Part shown: in pieces, positions 60,341-64,000 of the stretch
How positions within the stretch are numbered: the first letter of the stretch is position 1
Layout of the letters: the number at the start of each line of letters is the position of its first letter
Translations under genes and position numbers: made by a program
From: Oscillospiraceae bacterium
GTDB taxonomy: Bacteria; Bacillota; Clostridia; Oscillospirales; Oscillospiraceae
DNA: 64,000 nucleotides
Direction: 5' to 3'
NCBI GenBank assembly: GCA_902798545.1
Contig: CADBWQ010000008.1
Coordinates: forward strand, 62,001-126,000
The notes under the pieces: generated by a model
The model's input: the letters and a program-made list of their open reading frames with translations, nothing else
Database searches by the model: none
Told to the model about the DNA's origin: nothing

Positions 60341-61270
60341 ATGATAAAATACATTCTGAAGCGAATACTGTATCTGATCCCGGTCATGCTCCTGGTGACG
60401 CTGATCGTGTTCTTCCTGATGTCCATCACCAAGGGCGATCCCGCCCGTATCGTGGTGGGCGAGTCCGCTTCTCTGGAAGAAGTCGAAGCGATGCGGGAAT
60501 CCATGGGCCTGAATGACCCGTTCTTCATCCGCTATCTGCGCTATGTCCGGGACCTGTTTCTGCACGGGAATATGGGTACGTCATATAAAAGCGGCCTGCC
60601 CGTCATGAAGGAGATCATGAGCGCTTTGCCGTCCACCATCCGACTGTCTCTGGCGGCCATTACGATTGCCATTCTGATCGGAATCCCGATCGGCATCATC
60701 TCGGCCACGAAGCAGTATTCCTTCTTTGATAACTTCACGATGATCCTGGGGCTGATCGGTATTTCCATGCCCGTATTTTGGCTGGGCCTGCTGCTGATTC
60801 TGCTGTTCTCGGTGCGGCTGGGCTGGTTCCCGCCCTCGGGACTTACCAGCTTCCGCCATGTGGTTCTGCCTGCTTTCACGCTCGGCACCCAGTCTATCGC
60901 CGTCTTCGCCCGGATGACCCGTTCCAGCATGCTGGAGGTCATCCGCCAGGATTATATTCGTACCGTGCGGGCCAAGGGACAGACGGAGACTCGTATTACG
61001 CTCGATCACGTGCTCCGGAATGCCCTTGTTCCCATCGTCACGGTGGTCGGCATCCAGTTCGGCAATCTCCTGGGCGGCGCGGTGCTCTGCGAGACGATTT
61101 TCTCCATCAACGGCGTCGGCCGCCTGATGGTGGATGCCATCAAGCAAAGGGACTTCCCGGTGGTACAGGGCGGTGTCCTGTTCATCTCCCTGGCCTTCTG
61201 CCTCATCAACCTGATCATCGACATCGTGTACTCGTTCCTTGATCCGAAGATCAAGTCACAGTACAAGTGA
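60341..61270 (+). CDS. ABC permease, OppB/DppB type
   Basis: A 309-aa permease with six TM helices. The N-terminal IKYILKRILYLIPVMLLVTLIVFFL is a typical first helix. The coupling loop contains DYIRTVRAKGQTETRI near 204-219, followed by HVLRNALVPIVTVVG. The ATG at 60341 has CGGAGG about 8 nt before it. First of the two channel subunits of the operon. Confidence 0.88.
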   Translation: MIKYILKRILYLIPVMLLVTLIVFFLMSITKGDPARIVVGESASLEEVEAMRESMGLNDPFFIRYLRYVRDLFLHGNMGTSYKSGLPVMKEIMSALPSTIRLSLAAITIAILIGIPIGIISATKQYSFFDNFTMILGLIGISMPVFWLGLLLILLFSVRLGWFPPSGLTSFRHVVLPAFTLGTQSIAVFARMTRSSMLEVIRQDYIRTVRAKGQTETRITLDHVLRNALVPIVTVVGIQFGNLLGGAVLCETIFSINGVGRLMVDAIKQRDFPVVQGGVLFISLAFCLINLIIDIVYSFLDPKIKSQYK

Positions 61271-61284
61271 GGGGAGGGCGAAAC

Positions 61285-62148
61285 ATGAAACCGAAAAAAG
61301 AAAAGCGCTACAGTCTTGCGAAGGAGACCTTCCAGCGGCTGATGAAGAACAAGCTTGCAATGTTCGGGCTGTTTGTGCTGTTTGTGCTGGTGCTGACCGC
61401 CATTTTCGCTGATCAGATCGCCCCATACTCCTATGACGAGATGGACTTTCTCAATGCCTATCAGCCCCCCTGCAAGGGACATATCTTCGGCACGGACGAG
61501 TTCGGTCGCGACATCTTCAGCCGGGTGGTCTATGGATCCCGGATCTCTCTGAAGGTTGGCTTTATCGCGGTGAGCATCTCGGTGGTGGCGGGAGGCCTGC
61601 TGGGCGCGGTGGCCGGCTACTACGGCGGCTGGACAGATAACCTCATTATGCGTGCCATGGACGTCATCATGTCAATCCCCGCCACACTGCTGGCCATTTC
61701 CATCGCGGCGGCGCTGGGCGCAGGTCTCACAAACCTGATGATTGCCACAGGAATTGCATCCATTCCCACCTACGCCCGAATTGTCCGCGCGTCGGTGCTG
61801 GGAATCAAGGAACAGGAGTTTGTCGAGGCGGCCAAGGCGGTGGGTACCAGGGACTTCACCATTCTCTGCAAGCACATTCTGCCAAATTGCCTCGCACCCA
61901 TCATTGTGCAGGCAACGTTAGGAGTTGCCTTCGCAATTCTGACGGCGGCGGGCCTGAGCTTTATCGGCCTCGGTATTGAGCCGCCCACACCGGAATGGGG
62001 CGCCATGCTCTCCAACGCCAGAACCTATATCCGCGACTATTCCTATATGTGCCTGTTTCCGGGCCTGGCCATCGCCATCACCATCTTCAGCCTGAACGTG
62101 CTGGGTGACGGTCTCCGGGACGCGCTGGATCCCAAGCTCAGACAGTGA
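61285..62148 (+). CDS. ABC permease, OppC/DppC type
   Basis: A 287-aa permease. It has an N-terminal TM (about residues 23-42) and the subfamily signature HIFGTDEFGRDIFSRVVYGSR near 65-85. The coupling loop is EFVEAAKAVGTRD near 177 and GLSFIGLGIEPPTPEWGAML follows near 225. The ATG at 61285 follows GGGGAGGG, 14 bp after the OppB-type gene. The two permeases form a heterodimer. Confidence 0.88.
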   Translation: MKPKKEKRYSLAKETFQRLMKNKLAMFGLFVLFVLVLTAIFADQIAPYSYDEMDFLNAYQPPCKGHIFGTDEFGRDIFSRVVYGSRISLKVGFIAVSISVVAGGLLGAVAGYYGGWTDNLIMRAMDVIMSIPATLLAISIAAALGAGLTNLMIATGIASIPTYARIVRASVLGIKEQEFVEAAKAVGTRDFTILCKHILPNCLAPIIVQATLGVAFAILTAAGLSFIGLGIEPPTPEWGAMLSNARTYIRDYSYMCLFPGLAIAITIFSLNVLGDGLRDALDPKLRQ

Positions 62149-62167
62149 TGAAAGAGGTACCGAGCGC

Positions 62168-63151
62168 ATGAATGATTTTTTAAAAATAGAAGGCCTCACC
62201 GTGGAATACCGCTCCGGCAGCCGTCGTGTCCACGCGGTGAACGATCTTAACCTGCATGTGGGCGAAGGCGAAGCGCTGGGCTTCGTGGGTGAGACCGGCG
62301 CGGGCAAGACCACGACGGCGCTGAGCATCCTTCGGATTCTGCCGAACCCGCCGGCAAAGGTGCTGAGCGGCAAGGTGTTTTTCAAGGGAAAGGACCTCTT
62401 CCAGCTGAGCGATAAGGAGATGCGGGCGATCCGCGGCGAGGAAATCGCCATGATCTTCCAGGACCCGATGACCTCGCTGGACCCGGTGAAAACCGTGGGC
62501 GACCAGATCTGCGAGATGATCCTTCTGCATGAGCACTGCTCCAAGAAAGAAGCCTGGGAAAAGGCTGGCGACATGCTGGAAACCGTGGGAATCGACCGGG
62601 ACCGCGCGGAGGAGTATCCGCACCAGTTCTCCGGCGGTATGAAGCAGCGCGTGGTCATCGCCATCGCGCTGTCCTGCAACCCCTCGCTCCTCATCGCCGA
62701 TGAGCCGACGACGGCGCTGGATGTGACGATTCAGGCGCAGATCCTGGAGCTCATGAAAAAGCTCAAAAGAGAGTATCAGTCCTCCATGATCATGATCACC
62801 CATGATCTCGGCATTGTGGCGGAAATCTGCGATAATGTGGCCATCATGTATGCCGGCGGCGTGCTGGAATATGGAAGCGTCTTCGACATCTACAAGGATC
62901 CGCAGCATCCTTACACACACGCCCTGTTCGATTCCATCCCGGATGTCCATCGGGACCAGGACCGGCTGAAGGTGATTTCCGGACTGCCGCCCGATCCCAC
63001 CGACATTCCCGCCGGGTGTCCCTTCCACCCCCGCTGCCCTCACTGCACCGAGCGGTGCAAAACAGAAAAGCCGGAGGCAGTATATCTGAATGAGACCCAC
63101 TGGGTCAAATGCTTCCTGATGCAGGGAAGGGGGGGAGAGAGCCATGAGTGA
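62168..63151 (+). CDS. ABC ATPase, OppD/DppD type
   Basis: A 327-aa ATPase. Walker A is GETGAGKTT near residue 41, the signature is HQFSGGMKQR near 156 and Walker B is LLIADEPTTALDV near 178. A C-terminal oligopeptide-transport extension with four Cys (CPFHPRCPHCTERC near 289) probably binds an iron-sulfur cluster. RBS is GAAAGAGG. It overlaps the next gene by 8 bp. Confidence 0.9.
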   Translation: MNDFLKIEGLTVEYRSGSRRVHAVNDLNLHVGEGEALGFVGETGAGKTTTALSILRILPNPPAKVLSGKVFFKGKDLFQLSDKEMRAIRGEEIAMIFQDPMTSLDPVKTVGDQICEMILLHEHCSKKEAWEKAGDMLETVGIDRDRAEEYPHQFSGGMKQRVVIAIALSCNPSLLIADEPTTALDVTIQAQILELMKKLKREYQSSMIMITHDLGIVAEICDNVAIMYAGGVLEYGSVFDIYKDPQHPYTHALFDSIPDVHRDQDRLKVISGLPPDPTDIPAGCPFHPRCPHCTERCKTEKPEAVYLNETHWVKCFLMQGRGGESHE

Positions 63152-64000
63152 ACCACTGCTGGAGGTACGGCATCTTAAAAAATACTTCACCACGCCAAAA
63201 GGGCTGCTGCACGCCGTGGATGACGTGAGCTTCACCATCGAAGAGGGCAAAACCCTCGGCCTGGTGGGTGAGTCCGGCTGCGGAAAGTCAACCACCGGCC
63301 GTGTGATCCTCCGCCTTCACGAAGCGACCGACGGAGAGGTTCTCTACCGCGGCAGAAACATTCTGAAGCTCTCCCCCCGAGAGATGAGGGAGATGCGCCG
63401 GAAGATGCAGATCGTGTTTCAGGATCCCTATTCCTCGCTGAATCCCCGTATGAGCGTGAAAAGCCTGATCGAGGAATCTTTGCGGCAGCGCAGCCGCGGT
63501 ATGAGCTCCGCAGAACGTGAGAAAAAGGTTCTGAACATCATGGATCTGGTGGGACTGGAACGGAGACTTGCAAACTCCTATCCCCATGAACTGGACGGCG
63601 GACGGAGGCAACGCATCGGAATTGCCCGTGCGCTGATTCTGGAGCCGGAGTTTGTGGTGCTGGACGAGCCGGTATCCGCGTTGGATGTGTGCGTTCAGGC
63701 ACAGATCCTGAACCTGCTGATGGACCTGCAGAAGGAATTGAAGCTCACCTATCTGTTCATCTCTCACAATTTAAGTGTTGTAAAGCACATCAGCGATGAG
63801 ATCGCGGTAATGTATCTGGGAAAGCTGGTGGAGACAGCGGATCACGAGACTATTTTCGAAAATCCTAAACACCCCTACACCCAGGCGCTGCTCTCGGCGA
63901 TCCCCATCCCGGATCCCACGGTGCATCCGGACCGGATCATCCTGGAGGGAGACGTTACCAGCCCGATCAATCCGCTGCCCGGCTGCCGCTTTCGTACTCG
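63144..64000 (+). CDS. ABC ATPase, OppF/DppF type, cut by the window end
   Basis: 285 codons are visible, open at the right edge. Walker A is GESGCGKSTTGR near residue 40 and Walker B is FVVLDEPVSALDV near 170. The ABC signature is unusual: HELDGGRRQRIG near 149 in place of the normal LSGGQ, with Asp for Ser and Arg-Arg for Gln. The C-terminus reaches GCRFRTR, the beginning of the Cys motif of the oligopeptide extension. It completes the transporter with the OppD-type ATPase. Confidence 0.9.
   Translation, partial: MSEPLLEVRHLKKYFTTPKGLLHAVDDVSFTIEEGKTLGLVGESGCGKSTTGRVILRLHEATDGEVLYRGRNILKLSPREMREMRRKMQIVFQDPYSSLNPRMSVKSLIEESLRQRSRGMSSAEREKKVLNIMDLVGLERRLANSYPHELDGGRRQRIGIARALILEPEFVVLDEPVSALDVCVQAQILNLLMDLQKELKLTYLFISHNLSVVKHISDEIAVMYLGKLVETADHETIFENPKHPYTQALLSAIPIPDPTVHPDRIILEGDVTSPINPLPGCRFRT

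Overview
The window looks like the chromosome of a Clostridia-type Bacillota. Its core block runs parA-parB-serS-mscL-dnaA-oriC-dnaN-rlbA-recF-remB-gyrB-gyrA-rnhA-mfd, the classical Firmicutes replication-origin order, and three perfect parS sites lie beside it. G+C is moderate, with the A+T-rich dnaA-dnaN spacer standing out. All three ABC substrate-binding proteins have ordinary Sec signal peptides with no lipobox cysteine. That is unusual for a monoderm and, from general knowledge, fits gut lineages of the Christensenellales type; this placement is inference. No rRNA, tRNA, CRISPR array or insertion sequence was found.

Region 1 (about 200-9265): a DeoR-type regulator is divergent from a seven-gene operon: MTR-kinase-like, MTR-1-P-isomerase-like, 2-hydroxyacid dehydrogenase, FGGY kinase, class II aldolase, iron alcohol dehydrogenase and methionine gamma-lyase, closed by a strong terminator. 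Kinase, isomerase and aldolase match the DHAP shunt that disposes of 5'-methylthioadenosine and 5'-deoxyadenosine. The remaining genes make it an enlarged SAM by-product and methionine catabolic locus.

Region 2 (about 9270-22620) is the most novel part. It holds a Nik/Opp-type ABC importer, a FecCD-type ABC importer, a MATE exporter, three separate class I SAM methyltransferases, two small membrane proteins with conserved-looking histidines, and a CsoR/RcnR-family repressor that lacks the usual metal ligands. Four promoters (Nik-type importer, repressor, MATE, FecCD importer) share one layout: an (A/T)TAT box, a 13-nt C-run/G-run element, a TT-starting -35 hexamer, exactly 17 nt, then a -10. 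This suggests one small regulon. The Nik-type binding-protein gene is broken by a frameshifting deletion. The MATE gene has a structured leader whose last hairpin hides the ribosome binding site.

Region 3 (22.7-27.3 kb): a HIRAN-like membrane protein, an exported phosphodiester glycosidase with a Pro-Thr linker, asnS, a diacylglycerol-kinase-family enzyme and rpsT. Region 4 (27.4-47.1 kb): the origin region, followed by rnhA, mfd, a SurA/PrsA-like foldase and an M3 peptidase. The putative oriC carries clustered variant DnaA boxes (TTTTCRACA), and DnaA has Asn where the DNA-contact motif normally has Asp.

Region 5 (47.1-58.4 kb): a Tat-exported FMN/FAD reductase with a divergent LysR gene, a DMT transporter, a phosphatase, an N-terminally truncated sensor kinase abutting the last codons of a lost gene, a two-cluster ferredoxin, a candidate 6S-like RNA, a start-less reading-frame fragment, a DUF3990 protein with a CoA-transferase, a second MATE exporter and an amidohydrolase. 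Region 6 (58.5-64.0 kb): a complete Opp/Dpp-type importer operon whose last gene runs off the window.
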